Source: Alphaproteobacteria bacterium
GTDB taxonomy: Bacteria; Pseudomonadota; Alphaproteobacteria; Thalassobaculales; Thalassobaculaceae
Reading direction: 5' to 3'
DNA: 64,000 bases
NCBI GenBank assembly: GCA_022822665.1
Contig: JAJEAR010000005.1
Coordinates: 62,001 to 126,000, forward strand
The notes beneath the pieces were generated by a model. That model was not told where the DNA came from, ran no database searches, and saw only the letters and a program-made list of their open reading frames with translations. Below, piece by piece: positions 42,615 to 51,971 of this stretch (positions within the stretch are counted from its first letter, which is position 1; each line of letters starts with the position of its first letter). Both the position numbers and the translations under genes were made by a program.

Positions 42615-44366
42615 TCACCGACCTGCTCGCCGACCATCGAAATACTCGACAAGTGCTGACCGGCCCACGATATCGACGATCCGCACGCGCAATTTCGTCC
42701 CTTCGGCATCGGTCAATTGCAATTCCTCGCCGGGAATGAAGTGAACTGGCTGCTGTTTGCCTTCGTCGATCGCGATGTTCGACGCGTAGAGATAGGTACG
42801 GTCATGGGTATCGCGTATGGGATTGAGCCTGCCCTTCAACCCTGGAAGATGACCGGTCGCCTCCGGAAAAATGATGGACCCACCTGCCGGCAAGGCCTTC
42901 AGATCGATCGCCAGCGCTCGTTCACCAGGTATCCAGTCCCGTTCCAGATGGGCGGTGTATCCCGGCGCGGACGCGAACACTGTCATCGGCAGCTGGGTCG
43001 TGTGCAGATCGACCGCTGCTTCACCCTGCTCGTCCGTGGTGGCTTGTTTCCAGGTCTTGTTCGGAAACAGGAGAAGGAGGTCGGCGCCCGACAAGGACCG
43101 ACTACCGGATCGCACGGAGATCACTGCGCGAGCGGGACTCCGTTCTTGCGTCGCCGCAGGGATGACAAGAAGAACCTCCGAATCGTCGACGACCTTGTAT
43201 TCGGGATGCTTCCCGCACAACTCCCATGTCTCGCGCTGGATAATTAGCACGCCGTCACCGCGACGCTCCATATAGTAGCGCCTGTCTTCGCCGCCTCGAG
43301 TCCCTCCGACAGGCATCCGTGCCAACACGGAGGTCAGGGCTTCGTTGCGGGTGGACTGCCGTGAGGCCATGCTCTCCACCGTCAGATTGTTCGGCAGGGA
43401 CCCGGGCGACTGAACTTCCATGCGGTCATCGAACATGGACAGGCGAATCTTGCTTCCCCGCATGGAATAGTCGCGATGGACGACTGCGTTGACCAAGGCT
43501 TCGAATAGGGCCCTTTCGCTGTACTGGGGCAAATCCGAACGGGCTGGATCCTTCCGTGCTGACACCTGCATGTTTCTGACGGCAAAGGCAACGGCGGCAG
43601 CGACCTGTTCGTTCAGCGGTCCGGTGATCTCCTGGGCATCGATCTGGCCCGATGCACGATCTTCACCCTGATATCTGGTCGCCGTGATGCAGGCGTTCGG
43701 GAGCCAGCGTTCCGGTTCGGGAGTGCACAACAGCACGCCGGCGACGGTGGCGCGAAGGATTCCTGCCTCATCGTCTTCAAGGAGCGCCAGCTTTCCAAGC
43801 GCCGCCTCGGGTTCGGCCGCACCCTCGGCGCTGAGCAACGGTCTCCAGAGCGCCTCGGCCAATGTCCTGAAACCGGTCCCCGGCACCGGCTGCTTGTCGA
43901 ACCACAAGAAGCGGGCCTGCGACCGCCTTTGTGTCAAGCGCAACCGCTCGTCGCCGACCATGGGCCGCTTCGATGCGCCCACCCGGATACAGCACCCGCC
44001 GGGACTCTCATGCACGAAGTCGCTCTCTGGCACTTCGGTCAGCAGTACCAGCTTGCCGTTGGACAGTTCCTTGTGATGTGTCCGGATGCGAACAGGCGGT
44101 TTGATCGTATCGGTGCTCACCTCCACAAGAAGGGAATCCAGGTTTGCGATCTGCGTTCGCGACATGCCCGTGACGTTGCCATCATCGGTGACACCAGCAA
44201 GCACCACGCCGCCGGCGGCGTTGGCGAAGGCCGCGATTTCGTCGGCCCAGTCACTGCGGGTCGGCCGTCCCGGAAGATCGCCGACAAACTCCACCTGCTC
44301 GAATTCCCAGCTGCTGTCCTCGCCCAATCTGAGCTGGCTTTCGATTTCTTCGACGCGGTAGCCCAT
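42615..44366 (-). CDS. Schlafen/AlbA_2-type putative DNA-binding ATPase
   Basis: The 583-residue protein begins with an AlbA_2 (Schlafen-like) domain: SSWEFEQVEF, DEIAAFANAAGGVVLAGVTDDG and a glycine-rich end (residues ~15-130). The middle resembles the RecG-like C-terminal ATPase domain (HATPase_c_4): ALFEALVNAVVHRDYSMRG and MEVQSPGSLPNNLTVESM. About 190 further C-terminal residues, including a beta-sandwich-like TDEQGEAAVDLHTTQLP, are unusual for the family. Related proteins are often accessory regulators or defence-associated. The ATG is 4 nt after the small ORF stop. Confidence 0.75.
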   Translation of the reverse strand: MGYRVEEIESQLRLGEDSSWEFEQVEFVGDLPGRPTRSDWADEIAAFANAAGGVVLAGVTDDGNVTGMSRTQIANLDSLLVEVSTDTIKPPVRIRTHHKELSNGKLVLLTEVPESDFVHESPGGCCIRVGASKRPMVGDERLRLTQRRSQARFLWFDKQPVPGTGFRTLAEALWRPLLSAEGAAEPEAALGKLALLEDDEAGILRATVAGVLLCTPEPERWLPNACITATRYQGEDRASGQIDAQEITGPLNEQVAAAVAFAVRNMQVSARKDPARSDLPQYSERALFEALVNAVVHRDYSMRGSKIRLSMFDDRMEVQSPGSLPNNLTVESMASRQSTRNEALTSVLARMPVGGTRGGEDRRYYMERRGDGVLIIQRETWELCGKHPEYKVVDDSEVLLVIPAATQERSPARAVISVRSGSRSLSGADLLLLFPNKTWKQATTDEQGEAAVDLHTTQLPMTVFASAPGYTAHLERDWIPGERALAIDLKALPAGGSIIFPEATGHLPGLKGRLNPIRDTHDRTYLYASNIAIDEGKQQPVHFIPGEELQLTDAEGTKLRVRIVDIVGRSALVEYFDGRRAGR

Positions 44367-44370
44367 GTCC

Positions 44371-44622
44371 CTACAGCTCCAGCGACCCTTGCAGGTCGCC
44401 GCGTGTGTCGCGGATCACGACCGCCTGGCGGGTCGGTTCCGACCATACTGCGATTAGGCCGTTATAGGATGCTGCCTCGCTGGCGTCGCGCCTCTTGCTT
44501 GTGCAAATGTCGTAAGGGCCCCGTTCCGCTCCGAAGTACACCACAGGTTCTGGGAAACGGTCGCACTGTCTGGATGCAGAGGGGTCTGCAAGGTTGGGAG
44601 ATGAGGTGAGGACGGAAGACAA
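44371..44622 (-). CDS. small hypothetical protein upstream of the AlbA_2 gene
   Basis: An 83-codon frame with TTG start (AAGGACGG upstream) ending 4 nt before the AlbA_2 gene. The later part, VVYFGAERGPYDICTSKRRD and LIAVWSEPTRQAVVIRDTRGD, looks like a real folded small domain but no family is recognised. The first ~10 residues may not be translated. It lies just downstream of the shared inverted repeat, so it could be the regulatory subunit of the operon (inference). Confidence 0.45.
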   Translation of the reverse strand: MSSVLTSSPNLADPSASRQCDRFPEPVVYFGAERGPYDICTSKRRDASEAASYNGLIAVWSEPTRQAVVIRDTRGDLQGSLEL

Positions 44623-44632
44623 CCGTCCTTGC

Positions 44633-44665
44633 GTTATACAACAAAAAGTATTAACGTTGTATAAC
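44633..44665. promoter_or_regulatory. perfect 10-bp inverted repeat between divergent genes
   Basis: GTTATACAAC (44633-44642) and GTTGTATAAC (44656-44665) are perfect inverted copies separated by 13 AT-rich bp. The right arm ends 1 bp before the ATG of the nucleotidyltransferase gene, and the left arm is 10 bp from the opposite start. Such a site would control both directions. Confidence 0.75.
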
Positions 44666-44666
44666 C

Positions 44667-45698
44667 ATGGCAGGTGATCTCCAGTACCACGGCCACACCG
44701 GCAACGCCGCCTATCATGACCTCCGGCGGCTCCTCATGGACGCAGCCCTGTCCGAAATTCGCGGTACGCCAACCCGGATTGCCGTCAGGGGCCGCCACTT
44801 CTGGTACGACAAGTACCGGATCGGCGACGAGGTGCGGCAACGCTATATCGGACCCGAAACCGACGAACTGCTCGCCAGACTGGACCGACTGGACCGATCG
44901 AATGCCGACCGCAAGGTACTGCAGCGCGAGCAGACCCGCCTCGTCCGGTTCCTCAGAGCCAGCAACTACAGGTCGACGGACCGCGGAACCGGCAGCCTCC
45001 TGGCTGCCTTCGCCAGATGCGGCGTGTTCCGGCTCGGCGGCACACTGGTCGGGACAGTTGCGTTCCAGCACTACGAGGGCGAACTCGGCGTGGTCCTGGA
45101 TTTCGAACGGACCGCCCGGACCGACGACATCGATATCGCCAGCTTCGAACGACTGTCCTTCGCGCTCGGCGACAGTGTCGAACCACCGCTCGAGGACGTC
45201 TTCCGCGACCTCAAGTTTCAGCCCGTCCCCTCCCTTGACCGGCGGCATGTATGGCGCTGGCGCCAGACAAGCGGATTGGTCCTGGTCGAGTTCCTGATGC
45301 CGGCCAGGGGGGAAGAAGGCGTGCGCAAGTTGCCCGCCTTGGGCGTCAGCGCCCGGGCCCTGCGCCATCTGGACTATCTTCTTGAGGATCCAATTCCGGC
45401 CGTGTCGCTCTACCGGTCGGGTGTGCTCGTCCAGATCCCGCGGCCCGAACGCTACGCCATGCATAAACTGATCGTGGCCGAACGGCGCCGCGCCGGTCCG
45501 GATTCCCCGATGGCCGCAAAGGACCGCGCCCAGGCGGACTTCCTCATCGCCGCTCTGGCGGAGCTGCGCCCAGACGAGTTGCGTCTGGCCCTTGAGGAGG
45601 CCGTGGACCGTGGACCGGGCTGGCGCAACCGGATCGAAGCCAGTCTGGACAGACTGCCGGCCGCGAGGCAGCACCTGCTCGAGGCAGCCGGAGGCTGA
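44667..45698 (+). CDS. GSU2403-family nucleotidyltransferase-fold protein
   Basis: The 343-residue protein has the NTP_transf_8/GSU2403 pattern: a helical N-terminus (RQRYIGPETDELLARLDRL), then FRLGGTLVGTVAFQHYEGELG and the acidic TDDIDIASFE, which fits the GG-x-DxD nucleotidyltransferase active site, followed by a helical C-terminal domain (ERYAMHKLIVAERRR). The substrate is unknown. No Shine-Dalgarno is visible because the operator arm abuts the ATG, so the mRNA may be leaderless. Divergent from the small ORF/AlbA_2 pair. Confidence 0.8.
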   Translation: MAGDLQYHGHTGNAAYHDLRRLLMDAALSEIRGTPTRIAVRGRHFWYDKYRIGDEVRQRYIGPETDELLARLDRLDRSNADRKVLQREQTRLVRFLRASNYRSTDRGTGSLLAAFARCGVFRLGGTLVGTVAFQHYEGELGVVLDFERTARTDDIDIASFERLSFALGDSVEPPLEDVFRDLKFQPVPSLDRRHVWRWRQTSGLVLVEFLMPARGEEGVRKLPALGVSARALRHLDYLLEDPIPAVSLYRSGVLVQIPRPERYAMHKLIVAERRRAGPDSPMAAKDRAQADFLIAALAELRPDELRLALEEAVDRGPGWRNRIEASLDRLPAARQHLLEAAGG

Positions 45699-45997
45699 CC
45701 TCAACCATACCCGGCCTCTACCGGGAGGAACCATGTACGGAGCATCCCCGAAGTGATGTCGGAGCGGATGCCTGACTTCGCGCGCCGCCGGGCAGAGGCG
45801 ATGGAACTCGCGGATGCAGCCATGGAATTCGCCGGTCGCAACCCGCTTGAAGCGCTTCGGATGGTCTCTGATGAAGTCGATCATCGACAGGCCGTCGAAC
45901 CGGCTGCGGACTTCGCCACGCCGGTGCTTGGGGCGCAGGTCGCCCTGTCTGTCCGTCGCCGACCTGAGTGGCCCACCCCGCGCCCCGAACAGGCGCG
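45699..45997. other. spacer with an unassigned coding remnant
   Basis: Between the nucleotidyltransferase and sulfatase genes. The minus strand encodes MIDFIRDHPKRFKRVATGEF and EFHRLCPAAREVRHPLRHHFG, which look protein-like but run without a stop into the antisense of the next gene. Probably a remnant; no family recognised. Confidence 0.35.
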
Positions 45998-47536
45998 TCA
46001 GGTCCGCGAGCGGCGTTGCAGCGGCGGGTTGCGCGGCTCCGGGAAGCCCTCTCGTATCCTGGCGACCAGCCCGTCGCGGACGGTTCGGTAGCCAGGGTCG
46101 TCCCAGAGGTTCTCGAATTGCCGGGGGTCTTCGCGGACATCGTACAGTTCGCCCTCGCCCCCATGGTAATAGTTGGTCGGGCCGTACGTGGTGCACAGGA
46201 ATCCCGACCGCTCGTAGATCGACCGCAACCGGATCTCCAGGCCGGCCTTTTCGGCGTCCCATTGACAGAGTGCGTGGTCGCGTTCCGGCGCGCCGGCGAG
46301 CGGCAGCGGCGCACCCTCCATCCACGTCGGGGTTTCCAGCCCGGCGATCGTGGCAAAGGTGGGCGCGAGATCGACATGGCCGACCGGGTCGTCGATGCGC
46401 GTTCCCGCGACCTCGAGCCCGGCAGAGATCGCCGGCCGCCAGATCATGGGAAGCCGCATCAGGCCGTCCACATGGAACGGGCCCTTGAACATGAGCCCGA
46501 AATCGCCCTGCGTGGTTCCGTGATCGGTCGTGAAGAAGACATCCGTTTCCTGCAGCCAGCCGCGAGTCTCCAGCCAGTCCAGGATCCTTCCGAGCGCCTC
46601 GTCGATCAGCTCGTTCTGGACGTGCACCATCGCGTTGATCTCCCGGACATTGTCCGCGGTCATCGTCGACGGCACAAAGTCGTCCGGGGTTTCTTCGGCG
46701 ATGTCGGCCTTGCCCAGATAGAACTCGAGCCAGTGCTTCGGCTTCCTCGCCAGGACCTCCATCGCCTGGTCGTGCGAGCCCGGATGGCCGGGCGGCAGGT
46801 CGAGGTCGCGCCAGTTTACCCGGGCGAGCTCGGATCGCGGCGGATCGAAGGGATGGTGCGGGTCCGGGAAGCTCACCCACAGGAACCAGTCGTCGCCGGC
46901 GCCCAGGGTCGCAAGCCAGTCGGTCGCCCGGTCGGCGACCCACTCGGTGTGGTAGAGATCGCGTGCACAACCGTTGAAATGGACCTGGATCGCGTCGGTC
47001 TCTCCGCCCCGCAGGTTGTTGGGGCCGTTCTTCGGGCCGACCGGCGGGTAGAAGCACTCGACCTGCTCGCCGTGATTGTCCGCCATCCAGCGGCTGTAGT
47101 GCGTGACGCAGCGATAGGAATGCGCGCTGTGCACCGCGAGCGAGAGGTGGTCGAAGCCACGATAGGGCCCGTGCCGCCCGGCGGTCGCGGCGGTCGCCTC
47201 GAAGGCGGTGGCATCCACCATCGGCTGCCAGTGGGCCTTGCCCACCAGCGCGGTCCGGTAGCCGGCCTGCTCCTTCAGCAGGGCCGCGACGCTGGGGTCG
47301 GCTTCGGGCAGCGAATAGCCGTTGCGGTAGACCCCGTGGGTGTTGACGTGCTGTCCGGTGATGATCGAGGAGCGCGCCGGCATGCAGGTCACGTTCTGGG
47401 CGTAGGCCCGCTCGTAGAGCACGCCTTCCGCCGCCAGCCGGTCGGCGACAGGAGTCCGGGCGATCCGGCCGCCGTAGCAGCCGAGCCCGTCAAATCGCTG
47501 CTCGTCGGTCGTCACGAAGAGTATGTTGCGTCCCAC
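45998..47536 (-). CDS. sulfatase (formylglycine-dependent, Cys type)
   Basis: The 512-residue alkaline-phosphatase-superfamily enzyme starts (GTG) GRNILFVTTDEQRFDGLGCYG, with the first metal-binding Asp pair, and carries CMPARSSIITG at about residues 51-61, the C-x-P-x-R motif whose Cys becomes formylglycine. VFFTTDHGTTQGDFGLMFKG holds the second metal site. It has no signal peptide, so it should act in the cytoplasm on an imported ester. Known relatives include aryl- and choline sulfatases and phosphonate monoester hydrolases; the substrate is open. It is last in the SBP-permease-permease-sulfatase operon. GAGAGGA precedes the start. Confidence 0.85.
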   Translation of the reverse strand: MGRNILFVTTDEQRFDGLGCYGGRIARTPVADRLAAEGVLYERAYAQNVTCMPARSSIITGQHVNTHGVYRNGYSLPEADPSVAALLKEQAGYRTALVGKAHWQPMVDATAFEATAATAGRHGPYRGFDHLSLAVHSAHSYRCVTHYSRWMADNHGEQVECFYPPVGPKNGPNNLRGGETDAIQVHFNGCARDLYHTEWVADRATDWLATLGAGDDWFLWVSFPDPHHPFDPPRSELARVNWRDLDLPPGHPGSHDQAMEVLARKPKHWLEFYLGKADIAEETPDDFVPSTMTADNVREINAMVHVQNELIDEALGRILDWLETRGWLQETDVFFTTDHGTTQGDFGLMFKGPFHVDGLMRLPMIWRPAISAGLEVAGTRIDDPVGHVDLAPTFATIAGLETPTWMEGAPLPLAGAPERDHALCQWDAEKAGLEIRLRSIYERSGFLCTTYGPTNYYHGGEGELYDVREDPRQFENLWDDPGYRTVRDGLVARIREGFPEPRNPPLQRRSRT

Positions 47537-47567
47537 CGGATTGTCCTCTCCCGGCCCGTGGGCCTGC

Positions 47568-48401
47568 TCAGCGGTCGGAGCCCTGGGTAGCGCCGTGCAC
47601 GAAATGCCGCTGGACGAAGTAGCTGATCGCGAACATGGGCAGAAGGATGAAGGTTCCCGTCGCCGCCATCAGCTCCCAGCGGTCGCCTTCCTCGGTATAG
47701 AACGTACTCAGCACCACCGGCAGGGTGACGGCCTCCTTCCTGGTCAGGATGAGCGCATACAGGAAGTCGTTCCACGAGAAGATGAAGCAGAAGATCCCGG
47801 CGACGAACACGCCCGGGATGGTAACGGGAAGCACGATGTCCCGGATGACCCGCAGACGCGTCGCTCCGTCCGTCATCGCCGCTTCCTCCATCTCGACCGG
47901 GATGGTGTCGATGAACCCCTTCAGCATCCAGATCGCGAAGGGAAGCACGATCGACAGGTTGATCCAGACCATCCCGGTCCAGGTATCCAGCAGATGGAGC
48001 TGCCGGAACATCAGGAAGAACGGCAGCACCACGACAATGGGGGGAACGAACTGGGTCGCGAGCACGCCGAAGAAGAGCGTCTTCTTGAACCTCATCGAGA
48101 AACGGGAAAAGCTGTACGCGGCCGCCAGCGCCACCGGCACGCCGATCAGCACCGTGAACCCGGAGATCGCGAGCGAATTGAGCAGCCGGTCGCCGACATA
48201 GAAGGGGCGCTCGAATATGGCCCGGAAGTTATCCAGTGTGGGATCGAAGAACAGGGTCATCGTGTAGACATCGGACAGCGGCTTGATCGAGGTGAGGAAG
48301 ATCCAGGCGATCGGCCCCAGCAGGACCACCAGCAGGACCGCGATCGCGATGCCGCGCAGGCAGAACAGGACACGTCCGCGCTGACGCGGCGAGAGCGCCA
48401 T
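47568..48401 (-). CDS. sugar-type ABC transporter permease (MalG-like)
   Basis: A 277-residue inner-membrane permease with about six hydrophobic segments and the EAA loop EMEEAAMTDGATRLRVIRDIVLP (in outline near residues 183-205), typical of CUT1 carbohydrate importers. The ATG shares one base with the stop of the preceding permease gene (TGATG). Confidence 0.88.
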   Translation of the reverse strand: MALSPRQRGRVLFCLRGIAIAVLLVVLLGPIAWIFLTSIKPLSDVYTMTLFFDPTLDNFRAIFERPFYVGDRLLNSLAISGFTVLIGVPVALAAAYSFSRFSMRFKKTLFFGVLATQFVPPIVVVLPFFLMFRQLHLLDTWTGMVWINLSIVLPFAIWMLKGFIDTIPVEMEEAAMTDGATRLRVIRDIVLPVTIPGVFVAGIFCFIFSWNDFLYALILTRKEAVTLPVVLSTFYTEEGDRWELMAATGTFILLPMFAISYFVQRHFVHGATQGSDR

Positions 48402-49282
48402 CAGCCCGCCTCCCCCCTGGGAAACAGCAGCCGGAAATACACCGCGGACACGACGACCAGCAGCAAGGCGAGCACGAAGGCGATCGCGGAGGCATAGCCC
48501 ATGTCGTAGGCGGTGAACCCCATCCGGAAGGCGTAGTAGGTCATCGTGCTGGTCGACTCGCCGGGACCGCCGCCGGTCAGCAGGTACACGTAGTCGAACA
48601 TCTTGAAAGAGAAGATCGTCTTGAGGACGAAGGCGATGGCGAGCACCGGCATGAGCTGCGGCAACACGACCGTCCAGAACGATGTCCAGGCCGACGCCCC
48701 GTCCACCCGCGCCGCTTCCAGCGTGTCGCTCGGGATCGACAGCAGCCCACCGATCAGCATCAGCGACAGGAACGGTCCCCAGTGCCACATGTCGGTGAGG
48801 ATCAGCCAGGTCATTGCCCAGCCCGAACTGCCCAGCCAGTCCACGTGGGCGAGAAACGGGAACAGCGTATCCAGCACCGCGTCGAAAATCCCGAATTCGG
48901 GGTTGAGGAAGAAGCGGAACGAGGTGCCCTGAAGTGCCGGCGACATGGCGAACGGCAGCACGAGAACGGTGCGCGCAATCGAGTAGCCGCGCCCGCGGCG
49001 CGCCAGCAGGAGCGCGATCAGCAGTCCGAACAGGACCGCGCCGCCTGCCGATCCAGCGACGAAGGTAATGGTGACGCCGAGCGAGTTGAGGAACGACGGG
49101 TCGTCGAAGAAGGCGCGCCAGAAATTGTCCAGGAAGACAAAGTCGGTCGGCACGCGGGACCGGCTCAGTCGCCAGTCCATGAAGCTGATGATGCCGGCAT
49201 AGCCGAGCGGGTAGATGACGGTTGCCGTGACCAGGAGCAGGGCCGGCATCATCAACAGGTATTTCAGGTGTCGGTCACGCAT
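48401..49282 (-). CDS. sugar-type ABC transporter permease (MalF-like)
   Basis: The 293-residue permease has an N-terminal membrane segment (LKYLLMMPALLLVTATVIYP) and the EAA loop DTLEAARVDGASAWTSFWTV. It pairs with the MalG-like protein to form the channel. It follows the binding-protein gene by 40 bp. Confidence 0.88.
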   Translation of the reverse strand: MRDRHLKYLLMMPALLLVTATVIYPLGYAGIISFMDWRLSRSRVPTDFVFLDNFWRAFFDDPSFLNSLGVTITFVAGSAGGAVLFGLLIALLLARRGRGYSIARTVLVLPFAMSPALQGTSFRFFLNPEFGIFDAVLDTLFPFLAHVDWLGSSGWAMTWLILTDMWHWGPFLSLMLIGGLLSIPSDTLEAARVDGASAWTSFWTVVLPQLMPVLAIAFVLKTIFSFKMFDYVYLLTGGGPGESTSTMTYYAFRMGFTAYDMGYASAIAFVLALLLVVVSAVYFRLLFPRGEAG

Positions 49283-49322
49283 CGCGATGCGCCCGGCTCA
49301 CACCTCCCTGGCTCGCCGCGCC

Positions 49323-50645
49323 TCAGCCGCGGTCCACCAGCTTCTGAGCCTGCTCGGCGGCCGCGTCGAGCGCCTCCTTGGGATCGGCGCCGTTGCTGAC
49401 CGCATCCGATATCGCGTTGGCCAGTACCTGCATGACCTCCGGCCAGACGGCCAGCTGCGGGAAGATCCGCGAGCTCTCGAGGCTGCCCGCCGCGGCCATC
49501 TGCAGTCCCTGGTTCGCCGCGTTGACCTCCTCGTCCATCAGGTTCTTCCTGTGCAGCGCGACAATGACGTTGCGCTTTTCCTTCTCGATGACGTTGCGCT
49601 TCTCCAGGTCCGGGTTGCTGACCCACTTCAGGAACTCCCAGGCGGCTTCCTGCTTGTCGGAGTTCACGTTGATCGCGGTCGGCATGGACATCGCAAAGGT
49701 GGTCGACTCGTCGCCGCGGAACGCAGGCAGCGGCGCGAAGCCGACCTGCTCCGGCGTGAGCGTGGTGTTCTTGCCGAGGATGCGGGAGCCGTAATGCCAC
49801 CACCAGCCCATGAAGAACGCGCTCTGGCCGGCGCCCATGGACAGCGAGCCGTCATACTGCTCGAAGGACTTGGCGCCTTCGGAATTCACCTTCATGTCGT
49901 TCTCGAGCGCGACGTAGTATTTCAGGGCCTCGACCGCTTCCGGAGTGTTGAAGGTCACCTTGCCGTCCCGGAACAGCTCGCCGCCGTTGCTCCACAGGAT
50001 GTTCATCCACACCGCAACGTTCTGGGCGGCCTTCGGCGAGTAGTACATGCCGATGCCGATGCCTTCCTTGTCCTTGATGACTTTCGCCACCTCGGCAAGC
50101 TCGTTCCAGGTCTTCGGCACCGAAAGCCCGTGCTTCTCCAGCAGGTCCTTGCGGTAGAACATGAGCTGGGCGTGGCCGCGCAGCGGCAGCCCGTAGATCA
50201 TGCCGTCGTAGGTGACCCCGAGCTGGTGAGCCGGGTAGTAGCGGTCGAGCGTGACCTTGTCCGCCGCCATCATCTCGTCGATGGGCACGAACAGGTCCTT
50301 CAGCCCCGGTCCCCAGTCGTCCTTGTAATTGATCAGGTCGGGCTCAGCATCGCCCGCCACCTTGATGGCGAGGATCTTCTCGAGCAGGTTGCGGAAGGGG
50401 ATGAACTCGAACTCGACCTCGATCCCCGTCAGGTCGGTGAACTCCTTCAACCTGGCCTCGTGGCCCTCGTACTGGCCGGCCACCGGGGCGAGATAGGTGA
50501 GCTTGGTCCCCGCATAGGGCTTGCCCGCCTTGAGGCCGTAGGGCAGCGCGTCGGCAGCGTTTGCAAGGGTCGCGCCGCAGACAAGCCCGGCCGCGACCGC
50601 GCCTGTCAGCAGGGTGCCCATCAGCGTCCTTCGGGTTGTTCGCAT
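49323..50645 (-). CDS. extracellular solute-binding protein (CUT1 family)
   Basis: The 440-residue protein has a Tat-like signal peptide (MRTTRRTLMGTLLTGAVAAG, cleavage near ANAAD). The mature part, LTYLAPVAGQYEGHEARLKE and INYKDDWGPGLKDLFVPID, fits family 1 binding proteins. The ligand is unknown. The ATG at 50645 has a GGAGGAGA ribosome site. The same frame stays open far upstream without meaning. It heads the minus-strand arm of the divergon, next to the LacI-type operator. Confidence 0.9.
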   Translation of the reverse strand: MRTTRRTLMGTLLTGAVAAGLVCGATLANAADALPYGLKAGKPYAGTKLTYLAPVAGQYEGHEARLKEFTDLTGIEVEFEFIPFRNLLEKILAIKVAGDAEPDLINYKDDWGPGLKDLFVPIDEMMAADKVTLDRYYPAHQLGVTYDGMIYGLPLRGHAQLMFYRKDLLEKHGLSVPKTWNELAEVAKVIKDKEGIGIGMYYSPKAAQNVAVWMNILWSNGGELFRDGKVTFNTPEAVEALKYYVALENDMKVNSEGAKSFEQYDGSLSMGAGQSAFFMGWWWHYGSRILGKNTTLTPEQVGFAPLPAFRGDESTTFAMSMPTAINVNSDKQEAAWEFLKWVSNPDLEKRNVIEKEKRNVIVALHRKNLMDEEVNAANQGLQMAAAGSLESSRIFPQLAVWPEVMQVLANAISDAVSNGADPKEALDAAAEQAQKLVDRG

Positions 50646-50798
50646 GGTCTCCTCCGACAGATGTTGTTCCGGCAGCCGGACGGGTTCCCAGACCCGACCA
50701 TACCCGGCTCTCGAAGGGGGTCCTCCATCGCAGAGCCTTCGGCCCGGATGCCGTCCCAGAGATAAGTTGCACATTACGTCAGAGGCCGCTAGCTTTTT

Positions 50799-50814
50799 TT
50801 GCATGCGTATGCAA
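50799..50814. promoter_or_regulatory. LacI-family operator
   Basis: TTGCATGCGTATGCAA is a 16-bp near-perfect palindrome with central CG, the form bound by LacI/GalR-type repressors. It lies between the divergent binding-protein and ATPase genes, and a LacI gene is in the plus-strand arm. Confidence 0.75.
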
Positions 50815-50888
50815 TTTCTGGGAGCAGGGGCTGTTCGGTGCCGGGGCGGCGGGCACCGGCCGACCGCGGCAGGGAACCGGAGGGTGGG

Positions 50889-51968
50889 ATGGCGACGATC
50901 TCGTTGCGCAATCTGACCAAGCGATGGGGAACCGTCGTCGCGGTCGACAACCAGTCGCTGGAGATCGCGGACACCGAGTTCCTGGTCCTGCTGGGACCGT
51001 CCGGGTGCGGCAAGACCACGACGATGCGGATGATCGCCGGGCTGGAGGAGCCAACCGAAGGCGAGGTCTGGATCGGCGACCGCATGGTCAACGACGCGCT
51101 GCCGAAGGACCGGGACGTCGCCATGGTGTTCCAGAACTACGGCCTGTATCCGCACATGACGGTGTTCGGGAACATCGCCTATCCCCTGAAGGTCCGGCGC
51201 ACGCCGGGGGCCGAGATCCGCGAGCGCGTGGGCGCGGCTGCGGAGAAGGTGCAACTCGGCGACCTGCTCGAGCGCAAGCCCCGCGAGCTCTCGGGCGGCC
51301 AGCGCCAGCGTGTGGCGCTCGCACGGGCCATCGTGCGCCGTCCGCAGGTGTTCCTGATGGACGAGCCCCTGTCCAACCTCGACGCCAAGCTTCGGGTCAC
51401 CATGCGGGCCGAGTTGAAGCATCTCAGCCACGAGCTCCAGATCACCACCGTCTATGTCACCCACGACCAGATCGAGGCGATGACGCTCGCCGACCGGGTG
51501 GCGATCATGAGCGAGGGGCGGATCCAGCAGCTCGGACCGCCGGACGAAATCTACAACGAGCCGAGGAACCTCTTCGTCGCCGGCTTCATCGGCTCGCCGG
51601 CGATGAACCTGCTCGAGGGCGAGGTCGCGGAGAACCGATTCCGGGTCGGCGGCACGGCTATCACGCCGGTCGGCGCGCCTCCACGCCGCGGTCTCGTGCT
51701 CGGCGTGCGGCCCGAGGACCTGAAACTGACGGCGGCGGGCAAAGGCGATTTCAACGCGCCGGTCTACGCCTCCGAGCTCACCGGCGAAAGCGTGCTGGTG
51801 ACCCTGGAGATCGGCGGAAACAGGATCGCCGCAAAGGCGGACCGCCACGTCCGCCACGCCATCGGCGAGCGTGTCGGCATTGAGGTCGACGCCTCGCGCA
51901 TCTATCTGTTCGATTCCGACAGCGGCGAACGTGTACCGTCGACGCCGCCCGATCCGCAGGGAGAATAA
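50889..51968 (+). CDS. ABC transporter ATP-binding protein (UgpC/MalK type)
   Basis: A 359-residue ATPase with Walker A GPSGCGKTT, signature LSGGQRQRVALARAI, Walker B VFLMDEPLSNLD and a C-terminal MOP/OB regulatory domain (FIGSPAMNLLEG and LGVRPEDLKL). It should energise the SBP/permease system encoded divergently. The ATG at 50889 has GGAGGGTGGG upstream. Confidence 0.92.
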   Translation: MATISLRNLTKRWGTVVAVDNQSLEIADTEFLVLLGPSGCGKTTTMRMIAGLEEPTEGEVWIGDRMVNDALPKDRDVAMVFQNYGLYPHMTVFGNIAYPLKVRRTPGAEIRERVGAAAEKVQLGDLLERKPRELSGGQRQRVALARAIVRRPQVFLMDEPLSNLDAKLRVTMRAELKHLSHELQITTVYVTHDQIEAMTLADRVAIMSEGRIQQLGPPDEIYNEPRNLFVAGFIGSPAMNLLEGEVAENRFRVGGTAITPVGAPPRRGLVLGVRPEDLKLTAAGKGDFNAPVYASELTGESVLVTLEIGGNRIAAKADRHVRHAIGERVGIEVDASRIYLFDSDSGERVPSTPPDPQGE

Positions 51969-51971
51969 TCG

